From G963662985 sp963662985 (GTDB lineage: Bacteria; Chloroflexota; Anaerolineae; Anaerolineales; UBA11579), in assembly GCA_963662985.1 (NCBI GenBank), contig OY760067.1:1488001-1552000 (forward strand): 64,000 nucleotides of DNA, given 5' to 3'. Positions 8,755 to 18,339 of this stretch are shown one piece after another (within the stretch, counting starts at the first letter, position 1; each line of letters opens with the position of its first letter). The notes beneath the pieces are model-generated. The model made no database searches and was not told where the DNA came from. It saw only the letters and a program-made list of their open reading frames with translations. The position numbers were made by a program, and so were the translations under genes.

Positions 8755-11133
8755 TTAAATTTCAAATTCAATCCGAACTCTAGAAAAATCATCGATTTCA
8801 AATGTATTATCAACCACTTCAATCGATCGAGGTTTTTCATCAACCCAAATGCGTGCAATTTTTAATCCATGAAAATGGATGGGATAATTCTTTGGCTTTG
8901 CAAAACCTGTATTATCAATCGTTTTTGTTAAAACAATCTGACTTGCTTCCCAATGTAATTTATAGTTTTCCAAATGATAACTTCCATAACCATCCCCTGC
9001 ATCATCATAAAACATCCCCCCCCCAATCCCTTCAAGTTGTGGGTAGATATGTAAATGAATCGTTCCATCTTGTTTCATAGGCAAAACACTGCCTGCCTTA
9101 ACAAAAACGGGAATCACATCTTCTTTTGCTAAGATCTCAAATTCACCACAACCTTGATAGAGTTCATCAGACCAATAATCGTACCAATGACCATTTGGTA
9201 ACAAAACAGTCTTCTTAATTGCATTATCTTTTACAATCGGAGATACAAGCAAAGCGTTCCCCAACATAAAGCTTTCGCTCTCATTCCACAGCAATTCATT
9301 TTGGGGATCATCCCAATAAATTGGTCGAATCAAAGGAGTACCATATAAATGATTTTGATAGGCAAGTGTGTAAAAATATGGAATTAATTGTTCGCGTAAC
9401 AATAAGCTTTTTCGAAAATAACCTAGAATAGGTTCGGAGTAATGATAAGGTTCTCTATGAGGTAGCCCCCAACAAGAATGAACGCGGAAAAATGGCAAAA
9501 ATACACTCATTTGGAACCAACGAATGAACAACTCGTCACTCGGATGAGAAGAAAATCCACCAACATCCGCCCCAGTATAAGCCATACCAGACAGCGAATG
9601 ATGGATCATCATTGAGATTGTTAACTTTAGCGTATCCCATGAAGACCCAATATCACCGGTCCAATTCCATGTATATTTTTGCGCACCAGTCCAACCCGAA
9701 CGAGTTAACATCCAAGGTCGTTTTGAAGGGGTTTTTTGCTTTAACCCTTCATACGCAGCACGGTTCATTAAAAGGCCATATACATTATGCGCTTCTTCAT
9801 GTGTTCCTTCTGTACCTTCCAAATTATGCAGTGTCCCGATATCAATGCTTGCATCACCATGTGTATAAAAAGCAGCTGGCTCATTCATATCATGCCAAAA
9901 GCCATCAACAGCAGCATCCAAATAAAAATCGTACTGATCTCCCCACCATTTTCTAGTGATTGGGTTCGTAAAGTCCGGGAAAGCAGCCTTGCCTGGCCAA
10001 ACCAAAGCGTGCAATTCTTTTCCTTTTGGTGTTTTGCAAAACACATCTTTTTCAACTCCGCTTTGATAAACGCTGAAATTCTTATCCACTTTCACCGCAG
10101 GATCAATGATTGTAACAACCGATATTCCTTTTTGATGGAGTTCGTCAATTAACTCAGAAAAATCTGGATACCGTTCTGGTGAGTTTGTAAAAATACGATA
10201 TTCATCCATATAATCAATATCAAAATGAAGTACATCTAAGGGAAGCTCATGTTCTTCAAACTGCTTTGCTACCTCTCGAATTTCATCAGAAGTTCGATAT
10301 CCCCATCTTGATTGATGATAGCCTAATGCCCAACGCGGAGGAAGTTCATGACGCCCTGTTAATTCAGTGAAGTGCAACATAATTTCATCTGGCGTTCCCG
10401 CCATTACATAATATCGCAAGGCACCGTCTTCAAATTCAACAACCATTTTATCTTTTGCATCATCAGTATCTATTTTTACCAAACCACGAAAAGTGTTTTC
10501 ATAGAATATCAAATAATTACCATTTTCACTCACACTAAAAATAGTAGGATGATGATAATTTAAAGGATTTGTCCCAATCGTATAAGAACCACCCGGATCT
10601 GTATTCCAAAGAGTATAACAACCACCTCGTAAAGAATTGATCGCAGTAGCCCCGCCTAACCCACTAAACAGTTGTTTCTTTTGAATAGGGGCGCTTTGTT
10701 GCCAAGCAGTTCCAAATTGTTCTGGGGGATTTTCAATACGCACCACATTTCCATGCATATCCAAATATTTCACTTCACCGAAATTAGAAACAAACACTTG
10801 TAACAAATTACTTGAGATAGATAAGTTAAGATCAGTTTCTAAAACTTGTGTCTCGACAGCATTTGTTTTTTCATTGATAAACTCTTCTGATAAGGCATAT
10901 GGAATTGGTAATTTCCCAGGAGACCATGTCAAACGAACAATTGCTTCTGTGATGAACTTAACCTCAAGCTCTGCATTTTCAAAGAACATGATTGCCCCCT
11001 GAGGGAGCACCTCATAGGAAAGAAATCTTCCAAGTTTCAAACCAGTAATAGGCTTAATCACAGGTTTAGTTTTTGTAAGATCTCTGATCAGAGTTTGCAC
11101 AGGAATTTGAATTTTTGATTTAAAAGGAATCAT
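8755..11133 (-). CDS. GH31 alpha-glucosidase
   Basis: 792 residues, the usual size for GH31. The N-terminal beta-sandwich is followed by a TIM barrel with HFDIDYMDEYRIFT, the nucleophile motif FWHDMNEP near 412, and GADVGGF near 520 with RWFQMSVFLPFFRVHS, then beta domains. It should release glucose from alpha-glucosides or malto-oligosaccharides. No signal peptide, so it probably acts in the cytoplasm, consistent with the glycogen phosphorylase and GH1 enzymes elsewhere in the window. I chose the ATG at 11133, preceded by TTGAGG, over the TTG at 11145. The peptidase gene follows after 6 bases. Confidence 0.92.
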   Translation of the reverse strand: MIPFKSKIQIPVQTLIRDLTKTKPVIKPITGLKLGRFLSYEVLPQGAIMFFENAELEVKFITEAIVRLTWSPGKLPIPYALSEEFINEKTNAVETQVLETDLNLSISSNLLQVFVSNFGEVKYLDMHGNVVRIENPPEQFGTAWQQSAPIQKKQLFSGLGGATAINSLRGGCYTLWNTDPGGSYTIGTNPLNYHHPTIFSVSENGNYLIFYENTFRGLVKIDTDDAKDKMVVEFEDGALRYYVMAGTPDEIMLHFTELTGRHELPPRWALGYHQSRWGYRTSDEIREVAKQFEEHELPLDVLHFDIDYMDEYRIFTNSPERYPDFSELIDELHQKGISVVTIIDPAVKVDKNFSVYQSGVEKDVFCKTPKGKELHALVWPGKAAFPDFTNPITRKWWGDQYDFYLDAAVDGFWHDMNEPAAFYTHGDASIDIGTLHNLEGTEGTHEEAHNVYGLLMNRAAYEGLKQKTPSKRPWMLTRSGWTGAQKYTWNWTGDIGSSWDTLKLTISMMIHHSLSGMAYTGADVGGFSSHPSDELFIRWFQMSVFLPFFRVHSCWGLPHREPYHYSEPILGYFRKSLLLREQLIPYFYTLAYQNHLYGTPLIRPIYWDDPQNELLWNESESFMLGNALLVSPIVKDNAIKKTVLLPNGHWYDYWSDELYQGCGEFEILAKEDVIPVFVKAGSVLPMKQDGTIHLHIYPQLEGIGGGMFYDDAGDGYGSYHLENYKLHWEASQIVLTKTIDNTGFAKPKNYPIHFHGLKIARIWVDEKPRSIEVVDNTFEIDDFSRVRIEFEI

Positions 11134-11287
11134 TGAAGACCTCAAAACGATTGAATTAGTTTTATAAATTATACCTGAATATTTTTTTCAAGATAAATTT
11201 AGCGTTTAGAAAACAAGAAAAACTTAAGAAAAACAAAGAAAATAACAGAACACTCCCAATTTAAACAACTAGTGATAAGATTAAACA

Positions 11288-13219
11288 ATGGACCAAATTA
11301 AAAAAATCAATCTTAAACGACTCTCTTTTTTATTTATTGTAGTGATATTTAGTATAAGCATTACAGCTTGTAAAGATGACACTCAAATAATTCAAGATCC
11401 TGTTGCAATTGCGCAAGCCACCTTTGATGCCATCAGCACAGCAACCGCCCAAGCAATTCCTCCTACGCCAACACCAGTGCCCGTAAAGCCAGACATTAAG
11501 ATTTGTATGCTTAACGAGCCAAACACCCTTTCAAACTACAAAAACCCCAATGCCTCAGCTTTGCAAGTCATTCAAGCCCTTTCTCCTCAGTTTATTTCAC
11601 AAATTGGATATCAATATCAAACGATTGGTCTGAAAGAAGTCCCTTCCATTGAGAATGGCAACATTCAAATTCAATCCGTAGAAGTCAAAAAAGGAGATTG
11701 GGTGATTGATCGTTTTGGCAACCCAGTCCAACTTATGGCAGGAGTTCAAGTCATTCCCTATGGATGCCAAAGCAATGAATGTGTTAATACCTATCAAGAA
11801 GGCACTCTCCAAATGGATCAGATCACAATCTTGTTTAACCTGCAAGAAAATCTGTTTTGGAATGATGGCACACCTCTTACTGCAAATGATTCTCTATTTG
11901 CATATTCCATAGATCAACAAAATAATTCTATTGGAAACCCCATGTTGAACAACACAGCTTCTTATCAAGCAACATCTGATTATCAATTGCAATGGGTCGG
12001 TCTCCCCGGATATCTCAAACAAGATTCGGTCACTGCAATTTGGCAACCTCTCCCCCAACACCTTTATACACAACAGCCAATCGAAGAATTTTTAGGACAA
12101 GCACAATATTTTAGTTGGGGTCCCTATCAATTAGATGCATGGGAACAAGGCCAATCAATCAAGTTGATCTCAAACCCTTATTCTCCTGATTATGCAACCA
12201 CCTACCCCAACATTGAATTTAAATTTGTAGGAGAGAATACAAACAATAATCTTGCTTCTCTTTCAAATAACGATTGTTCCATTTTACTAGATGGCACTTT
12301 TTCAATTGATGATTCAATAGCAAATGCAACCACCCAAACAGACTACCAAATTATCCCATCAGGGTCAAAAGGCTGGTTACACTTAGATCTTGCGCTTCAA
12401 CATCACTCACATGATGATGGCTATAATTTTTATAATGATCAACCAGCATTTTTTGCAGATCAACTTACAAGACAAGCGATTTCTCAATGTATAGATCGAG
12501 AAAAACTTCTTGCTTATTACCCTGAAGCTTTGCGAATGCCAAGTTACCTTTCATCAAATCATCCAAATGCAATTGAAAACGCCATTCAATATAATCCTGA
12601 ACAAGCAAATCAGAATTTAGAACAAGCAGGTTGGATACTAGGAGAAGATGGCTATCGTTCTTCTCTAACAAACTACATTCTCTATGACACCAAGCTTTCA
12701 CTAGAGTTAACCACAGAAAGCATTTTTACTCAAATAGCAGAAAGTATAAAATCAGATTTAGCAACTTGTGGTGTTGAAGTAAATCTCAACATCTTATCGC
12801 CAGATCAACTTTATGCAACCACAATGGATGCTCCTTTATTTGGGCGCAATTTTGACTTAGCCCTATTCAGCTGGTCATCATCCCAACAAGACCTTTGTTG
12901 GTTATATCAAACCCAAGCAATCCCTGGAGAAGATAAAACCATTCATCCTTATTATTGGTTAGGCTGGAATATAACGGGCTGGAGCAACACACAATTTGAT
13001 GATCTATGTCTTCAAACCCAAAACAGGAGTATTGAAAATCAAACCCAAGCCAGCCAACAAGCCCAACAAATTTTTTCCCAAGCAGTGCCTTCAATACCAT
13101 TAATAGAATTTGAAACTTTCACTGCTGTCAGATCAGAGGTTTGTGGATTCACTCCCCAAGAGCAAGGCCTTGATATTCAAGACTTTTCAAAACTAGGAAT
13201 CGATCAATATTGTCAATAA
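11288..13219 (+). CDS. Oligopeptide-type ABC transporter substrate-binding lipoprotein
   Basis: 643 residues. A signal with lipobox SITAC (Cys near 28) is followed by a Thr/Pro-rich linker (PPTPTPVPVKP) and an SBP_bac_5 fold: a LFWNDGTPLTANDSLFAY block near 195, TRQAISQCIDREKLLAY near 395 and AIWQPLPQHLY. Proteins of this family bind peptides or other solutes outside the membrane and feed an ABC importer. No permease or ATPase gene is adjacent, so it is an orphan receptor here. A hairpin terminator follows directly. Confidence 0.87.
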   Translation: MDQIKKINLKRLSFLFIVVIFSISITACKDDTQIIQDPVAIAQATFDAISTATAQAIPPTPTPVPVKPDIKICMLNEPNTLSNYKNPNASALQVIQALSPQFISQIGYQYQTIGLKEVPSIENGNIQIQSVEVKKGDWVIDRFGNPVQLMAGVQVIPYGCQSNECVNTYQEGTLQMDQITILFNLQENLFWNDGTPLTANDSLFAYSIDQQNNSIGNPMLNNTASYQATSDYQLQWVGLPGYLKQDSVTAIWQPLPQHLYTQQPIEEFLGQAQYFSWGPYQLDAWEQGQSIKLISNPYSPDYATTYPNIEFKFVGENTNNNLASLSNNDCSILLDGTFSIDDSIANATTQTDYQIIPSGSKGWLHLDLALQHHSHDDGYNFYNDQPAFFADQLTRQAISQCIDREKLLAYYPEALRMPSYLSSNHPNAIENAIQYNPEQANQNLEQAGWILGEDGYRSSLTNYILYDTKLSLELTTESIFTQIAESIKSDLATCGVEVNLNILSPDQLYATTMDAPLFGRNFDLALFSWSSSQQDLCWLYQTQAIPGEDKTIHPYYWLGWNITGWSNTQFDDLCLQTQNRSIENQTQASQQAQQIFSQAVPSIPLIEFETFTAVRSEVCGFTPQEQGLDIQDFSKLGIDQYCQ

Positions 13220-13250
13220 AAAAATAACCCTGAAAAGGGTTATTTTTTTA
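13219..13250. terminator. Bidirectional terminator hairpin
   Basis: AAAAAATAACCC (13219-13230) and GGGTTATTTTTT (13237-13248) form a stem with loop TGAAAA. It lies between the convergent binding-protein and recJ genes. Confidence 0.9.
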
Positions 13251-13256
13251 TAAGCA

Positions 13257-14969
13257 CTAAGAAACTTTCATTTTCTTTTTACTAGGTTGAATATCTTTGA
13301 TATTTAATTGATAATTTTTATTCCCTCGAAATTCATTAATTTCAAAATTATAAAGAACATCAATTTTAGGTGGCATTTTTGTTTTCCAATGCCCTAACCT
13401 AAATGCGATTGCATCAAAAGTCTCCCAACCATCTGTCACAGTCAATTTTAAGTGAGAATGATCATGCCCAACAGTTCTGCTCCGCAATACTTCTAAATTG
13501 CGACTCACAAAAACAGGGGTTGAATTCCCATACCCCGTTGGTTGCAGCATACTTATAAAATCATATAAAGAAGGTCGCAGATCAGCAAGTTTCACTTCAA
13601 TATCAGCAACAATCGTAGGTTTTAATTCTATATCTCGTAATTGTTTTTTAGCTAAAGTTTGTAATTTTTCAATTAATAATGGGAAATTTTCTTTTTCCAC
13701 AGTGAACCCAGCGGCAGCAGCATGCCCACCATATCTCACCAAAAGATCTGAACATTCTTCCAAAGCATCCGTGATATGAAATTCTAATATACTTCTACAG
13801 GAAGCACGGATCATGCCGTCTTCTTCTGCCCCAATAATCGCAGGGCGATAATATTTATCAAGTAATCGTGACGCAGCCAAACCCACCACACCCGCATTAA
13901 AACTCTCATGGGTTGCATAAAGAATCGGTCCATTTGTGACTCGTTTCATAGCAATATCTTCAGAAAGTTCCAACATTTCTTGCGTGATCACTTGGCGTTC
14001 TCGATTGATATTATCCAAATGTATTGCCTGTTCACCGGCTTCTTGCACGTCAAATGCCATCAACAATTTATACGCTTCCATTGCAGAAGTTAATCGACCT
14101 GCTGCATTCAAACGTGGACCGATTGAAAAGCTAATATTAGATGCCGTCAAATTTTTGGCTTCAATCCCAGTGATCCCAATCAAAGCTTGGATCCCTTGAC
14201 GTCGGGGGGTTTGCAAATAGGTCAACCCTTTTTTCACCAAATAGCGGTTTTCGTCAATCAATGGCACCAAATCAGCCACCGTACCCAGCGCAACCAAATC
14301 TAAAAGATCATCCTTCTTCATAGATGTAGGGTTATATTTATTGAGTACCGCACTTGCTAGTTTATACGCCACCCCCACACCAGCTAAGTTTTTATCAGGA
14401 TAAAAATCATCCTTTTGCTTTGGATCAATCACAGCCACAGCATCAGGAACTTCTTCACCAACCGTATGATGATCAGTAATGATTAAATCCATGCCTAAGC
14501 TTTTCGCATACTTTGCTTCTTCGACAGCACGTACGCCACAATCCACTGTCACGATCAGATTCGTCTTACACTTTTTCAGATCGTCCAGTGCTTCCATATT
14601 CAAGCCATACCCATCATCAAATCGATTTGGAATAAATCCTTTAACATCTGCATTCAAAGCAAGTAATGTAGTTACCAAAACGGTTGTTGCAGTAACACCA
14701 TCGGTATCATAATCACCATAGACAACAATACGCTCATGGCGGTCAATCGCTTCTGATAGACGCGCTAATGCTTTATCCATGTCTTTTAACAACATAGGAT
14801 CCATATTTTCAGGCGGTGATGCTGTCAGAAAAGATTCTGCTTCATCTGCTTTTGTAATCCCACGATTGAACAATAATTGTTTTGCAATTCGTGGAAACTG
14901 TTTTAAGTTTCTATTTGCTTCAGCTGAGATCGGTTGTGCTATTTGCCAATTTTTCTCTAAATGCTCCAT
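13257..14969 (-). CDS. recJ: Single-stranded-DNA-specific exonuclease RecJ
   Basis: 570 residues, the common RecJ length. The DHH phosphoesterase domain carries VVYGDYDTDGVTA near 80 and TDHHTVGEEVPDA near 163, and the DHHA1 part carries YGGHAAAAGFTVE near 410, with an OB-like C-terminus. It degrades single-stranded DNA 5' to 3' in recombination and mismatch repair. It lies 71 bases after folA on the same strand and is the last gene of the long minus-strand run that starts at nusA. AAGGAT lies upstream of the ATG at a rather long distance. Confidence 0.95.
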   Translation of the reverse strand: MEHLEKNWQIAQPISAEANRNLKQFPRIAKQLLFNRGITKADEAESFLTASPPENMDPMLLKDMDKALARLSEAIDRHERIVVYGDYDTDGVTATTVLVTTLLALNADVKGFIPNRFDDGYGLNMEALDDLKKCKTNLIVTVDCGVRAVEEAKYAKSLGMDLIITDHHTVGEEVPDAVAVIDPKQKDDFYPDKNLAGVGVAYKLASAVLNKYNPTSMKKDDLLDLVALGTVADLVPLIDENRYLVKKGLTYLQTPRRQGIQALIGITGIEAKNLTASNISFSIGPRLNAAGRLTSAMEAYKLLMAFDVQEAGEQAIHLDNINRERQVITQEMLELSEDIAMKRVTNGPILYATHESFNAGVVGLAASRLLDKYYRPAIIGAEEDGMIRASCRSILEFHITDALEECSDLLVRYGGHAAAAGFTVEKENFPLLIEKLQTLAKKQLRDIELKPTIVADIEVKLADLRPSLYDFISMLQPTGYGNSTPVFVSRNLEVLRSRTVGHDHSHLKLTVTDGWETFDAIAFRLGHWKTKMPPKIDVLYNFEINEFRGNKNYQLNIKDIQPSKKKMKVS

Positions 14970-15040
14970 TATATATATAATATCCTTATTAATTTCAGGA
15001 TAATTTTACTATATAATGGTTTGATTAGGTGAATATTGGA

Positions 15041-15550
15041 CTAGCAGTGAGAAATCGTTTTTTTTCGTTGATATTCAATATAGAAAAATGAAAATTCATT
15101 ACGCTCGTTTGCTTCATGCACTTCCATATACGATCTTTCCCATTGTTTTTCGTCGTAATCAGGAAAGAAAACATCCCCTTGCACAATAACATCCACTAAT
15201 GACAAATACATATGCGTGGCAATATCCATAGTTTGGTCATAGATTTCTGCCCCACCAATTACAAAAAGGTCACTTTCACCTTTAGAAATTGCATGAGAAA
15301 TACATTTTGACAAAGAATGGAAAATCAGCGCATCATCGGCTTGATAATCCTCTTGTGTCGTTAAAATCATCGTTTCACGCCCCGGCAACGCTCTTCCCAT
15401 GCTTTCATAAGTCTTACGCCCCACCAATAAAGTATGTCCCATAGTTTTTTCTTTGAAGATTGCCAAATCATCTTTGATTTTCCAAGGAATCTCACCCTCT
15501 TTTGCAATCGCATTAGTGCGATCAATCGCAGCAATTAAAATAATATTCAC
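15041..15550 (-). CDS. folA: Dihydrofolate reductase
   Basis: 169 residues. The DHFR signature is seen in IAAIDRTNAIAKEGEIPWKI (substrate site), GRKTYESMGRALPGR (NADPH site) and VIGGAEIYDQTM. The enzyme regenerates tetrahydrofolate from the dihydrofolate left by thymidylate synthase. Its start overlaps the thyA stop by 4 bases, so the two are translationally coupled; the pairing is standard. Confidence 0.95.
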   Translation of the reverse strand: MNIILIAAIDRTNAIAKEGEIPWKIKDDLAIFKEKTMGHTLLVGRKTYESMGRALPGRETMILTTQEDYQADDALIFHSLSKCISHAISKGESDLFVIGGAEIYDQTMDIATHMYLSLVDVIVQGDVFFPDYDEKQWERSYMEVHEANERNEFSFFYIEYQRKKTISHC

Positions 15551-16341
15551 ACTGCCACCTTTCCTTTAATCAACGGATGAGGATCATACCCTTCTAATTC
15601 AAAATCATCATAACAAAAATCAAAAATGTTGTTAATCGCAGGATTCAGCTTCATCGTTGGCAGTTTACGTGGAGTACGAGAAAGTTGCAAATTAGCTTGA
15701 TCCAAATGATTCAAATATAAATGTGCGTCCCCAAGCGTGTGCACAAAATCCCCCACCTCAAGCCCACAAACCTGAGCCACCATCATAGTCAACAAAGCAT
15801 AAGACGCAATATTAAACGGAACCCCCAAAAATATATCAGCCGATCGTTGGTAAAGCTGGCACGAAAGTTTATGATTATTCACATAAAATTGAAAAAAAGT
15901 ATGGCAAGGAGGCAATGCCATCTGATCTATTTCAGTCACATTCCATGAACTCACAATTATTCTTCTTGAATCCGGAGTAGATTTAATTTGATGAATCACT
16001 TCTTCAATCTGATCAACTGTTTTCCCATTTGCCCCTGCCCAAGAGCGCCATTGCACCCCATAAACAGGCCCCAAATCACCATTCTCATCCGCCCATTCAT
16101 TCCAAATCCGCACATTGTTTTCTTGTAAATAACCAATATTTGAATCACCCATCAAAAACCACAATAATTCATGGATCACAGATTTTAAATGTACTTTTTT
16201 CGTAGTCAAAAGAGGAAATCCCTCTGAAAGATCGTATCTGGATTGATAGCCAAAAACAGACAACGTACCCGTTCCTGTTCGATCATCTTTTCGTTCCCCA
16301 TGCTCAAGAACATCACGCATTAAATCCAAATATTGTTGCAT
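15547..16341 (-). CDS. thyA: Thymidylate synthase
   Basis: 264 residues, the normal length of classical ThyA. DRTGTGTLSVFGYQ near 20, the active-site Cys in LPPCHTFFQFYV near 146, and QRSADIFLGVPFNIASY are all intact. It converts dUMP to dTMP with methylene-tetrahydrofolate. It is coupled to folA by a 4-base overlap. The 73-base gap to the upstream ribF gene holds no obvious terminator, so it may share the nusA-ribF transcript. Confidence 0.96.
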   Translation of the reverse strand: MQQYLDLMRDVLEHGERKDDRTGTGTLSVFGYQSRYDLSEGFPLLTTKKVHLKSVIHELLWFLMGDSNIGYLQENNVRIWNEWADENGDLGPVYGVQWRSWAGANGKTVDQIEEVIHQIKSTPDSRRIIVSSWNVTEIDQMALPPCHTFFQFYVNNHKLSCQLYQRSADIFLGVPFNIASYALLTMMVAQVCGLEVGDFVHTLGDAHLYLNHLDQANLQLSRTPRKLPTMKLNPAINNIFDFCYDDFELEGYDPHPLIKGKVAV

Positions 16342-16414
16342 AACAAACTCCTCATTCTGATTGAGTCAAAACTTATTCAATTGTACTATTTATTTTTATG
16401 GAAATGAAATTAAT

Positions 16415-17341
16415 TTAAGAGAGCATTTCAATCGCAGTGTTGCGATCTTTTTCAATTTGATGCATCAAAGCATCCAGTCCATCAAATTTTTTTTCTTCAC
16501 GAATATAGTCGATAAATTCAACTGTAAGTTGTTTGCCATAGATCTCTTGGGGAGGGAAATTAATAATATGGGCTTCAACGCGCAATTCAGTAGCATCAAA
16601 AGTAGGTCGTATCCCAATATTGAGCACAGATTGATAGCGTATTCCATTATAGATCGCATAAGCCGCATAAACACCAAATTTAGGAATCAGCATACATTCA
16701 TCAACAGCAATATTAGCCGTAGGAAATCCGATAGTCCTTCCTCGTTGATCACCCACAACCACCTCACCGCTAAGTGAATAAGGACGATTTAACAGTTGAT
16801 TTGCTTGAAGTATATCTCCTGCTTTAAGTAATTCGCGAATTCTTGTAGAAGAAACCACTTCATCACTTGATAAAGATTTTTTCAAAGAATGAACTGTAAA
16901 TCCAAAACGTTTTCCAAGCGTGCTTAATTGAGGGATATCTCCCACCCTGTCTTTTCCTAGAGCAAAATCATCACCCACCCAAAGTTCTTTCATACCTAAG
17001 TGTTCACTCAAAAGAGAAATAAATTTTTCAGCGCTATAATTTGCGATTTCTTTTGAAAAAGGAACCACCAAAACATAGTCAACACCAATTTGATTAATGA
17101 AAGATAGTTTTTGTGAAGTTGTGGTCAGATAATAATCCTTATCATCACCAGATAAAACTTTTTTGGGATGTGGGTCAAAGGTAACCACGACAGTTGCATA
17201 ATCATCAGGTGTTTCTTTTGCATTTTTTGAATCTAACAAATGTTGAATTAACCAAACATGCCCTTGATGGACGCCATCAAAAACACCAACAGTAACGATT
17301 GAATTTTTTAATTTAACTTGATCTATGGAAGTGTAGTTCAT
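16415..17341 (-). CDS. ribF: Bifunctional riboflavin kinase/FAD synthetase
   Basis: 308 residues. The N-terminal FMN adenylyltransferase domain has VGVFDGVHQGH near 18 and VVTFDPHPKKVL; the C-terminal riboflavin kinase domain has GRTIGFPTANIAVDE near 203 and NIGIRPTF. It makes FMN and FAD from riboflavin. The position after truB is the usual order of this translation-related cluster. The gap to truB contains a strong stem-loop. Confidence 0.95.
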   Translation of the reverse strand: MNYTSIDQVKLKNSIVTVGVFDGVHQGHVWLIQHLLDSKNAKETPDDYATVVVTFDPHPKKVLSGDDKDYYLTTTSQKLSFINQIGVDYVLVVPFSKEIANYSAEKFISLLSEHLGMKELWVGDDFALGKDRVGDIPQLSTLGKRFGFTVHSLKKSLSSDEVVSSTRIRELLKAGDILQANQLLNRPYSLSGEVVVGDQRGRTIGFPTANIAVDECMLIPKFGVYAAYAIYNGIRYQSVLNIGIRPTFDATELRVEAHIINFPPQEIYGKQLTVEFIDYIREEKKFDGLDALMHQIEKDRNTAIEMLS

Positions 17342-17353
17342 TGTTTTTAAGGT

Positions 17354-17380
17354 TCACTAGGGGCTTTAAACCCCTAGTGA
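17354..17380 (-). terminator. Stem-loop between truB and ribF
   Basis: TCACTAGGGG (17354-17363) and CCCCTAGTGA (17371-17380) form a perfect 10-bp stem with a 7-base loop. On the minus strand no long U run follows, so it may be an attenuator or RNA-processing element and not a full terminator. Confidence 0.55.
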
Positions 17381-17394
17381 TTAGGTTTTAATAA

Positions 17395-18309
17395 TTATTT
17401 TGATGCAAAGAAAACCTTACGAGGTTGCCATTCTTTTTCTTCTTCATTGTATTCAAGCAAAGCAACCAGATCACCTTCTTCACTGATAGCTCTTGCCCAA
17501 CCAGAATCGCCTTCTTCACCAGGGAAGCGGTGTCCATGGCGGACTTTTTCAGTCAGGTCTGCATCCAATGTAATTGCACGCCAATCAGATAAAGCTTCTG
17601 ATGCAGGAATCAAAAATTCTGACCATGTACCAGTTTCAAAAGATTCGCGAAGTCTACGCAATGAGATTGCATCACGCAAAGTGAATTCACCACTTTGTGA
17701 TCGTCTCAAACCGACCAAGTGAGCACCACAACCGATAGCTTCACCCAAATCATTTGCCAAAGAACGAATATAAGTCCCTGAAGAACAACTCACATCAATC
17801 ACCACTTCAGGAAGCGCCCATTCAAGCACTTCTAAAGAGTGTACGGTAATAATTCTTGGTTCAAGATTTACTTCTTCGCCTGCGCGAGCACGTTCATATG
17901 CCCGTTTACCATCAACTTTCACCGCACTAAATGCAGGAGGGGTTTGTTCAATCTCACCAATATAGGTACCTAAAAGATCATTAAATTCTTCTTCGGTAAT
18001 ATTGATAGGTTCGCCAGTTTCAGTGATAATCCCATCCGCATCATAAGTATCTGAAATTGCACCCAATCGAATGGTTGCTTGATATCGTTTATTTGAAGAG
18101 GACACATACTCACTGAGTCTTACAGCAGGTCCAACAAGAACAACTAAAACTCCGGAAGCACGAGGGTCTAAAGTGCCTGTATGTCCTGCTCGTTTGATAT
18201 TAGTTCCTCGACGAACAATCTGAACGACATCGTGAGAGGTTAGCCCCACAGGTTTATCGATAACGAGGACTCCTGATACGACATTATTTCTCAAATCATT
18301 ATTGTTCAT
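17395..18309 (-). CDS. truB: tRNA pseudouridine(55) synthase TruB
   Basis: 304 residues. VIDKPVGLTSHDVV and AGHTGTLDPRASGVLVV, with the catalytic Asp near residue 47, identify TruB; the C-terminal region carries a PUA-like segment. It makes the pseudouridine of the T-loop in tRNAs. It lies 30 bases downstream of nrnA in the nusA-infB-rbfA cluster. Confidence 0.95.
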   Translation of the reverse strand: MNNNDLRNNVVSGVLVIDKPVGLTSHDVVQIVRRGTNIKRAGHTGTLDPRASGVLVVLVGPAVRLSEYVSSSNKRYQATIRLGAISDTYDADGIITETGEPINITEEEFNDLLGTYIGEIEQTPPAFSAVKVDGKRAYERARAGEEVNLEPRIITVHSLEVLEWALPEVVIDVSCSSGTYIRSLANDLGEAIGCGAHLVGLRRSQSGEFTLRDAISLRRLRESFETGTWSEFLIPASEALSDWRAITLDADLTEKVRHGHRFPGEEGDSGWARAISEEGDLVALLEYNEEEKEWQPRKVFFASK

Positions 18310-18339
18310 TTATAGTATCTCCTAAATTTGCAAAAAAAC

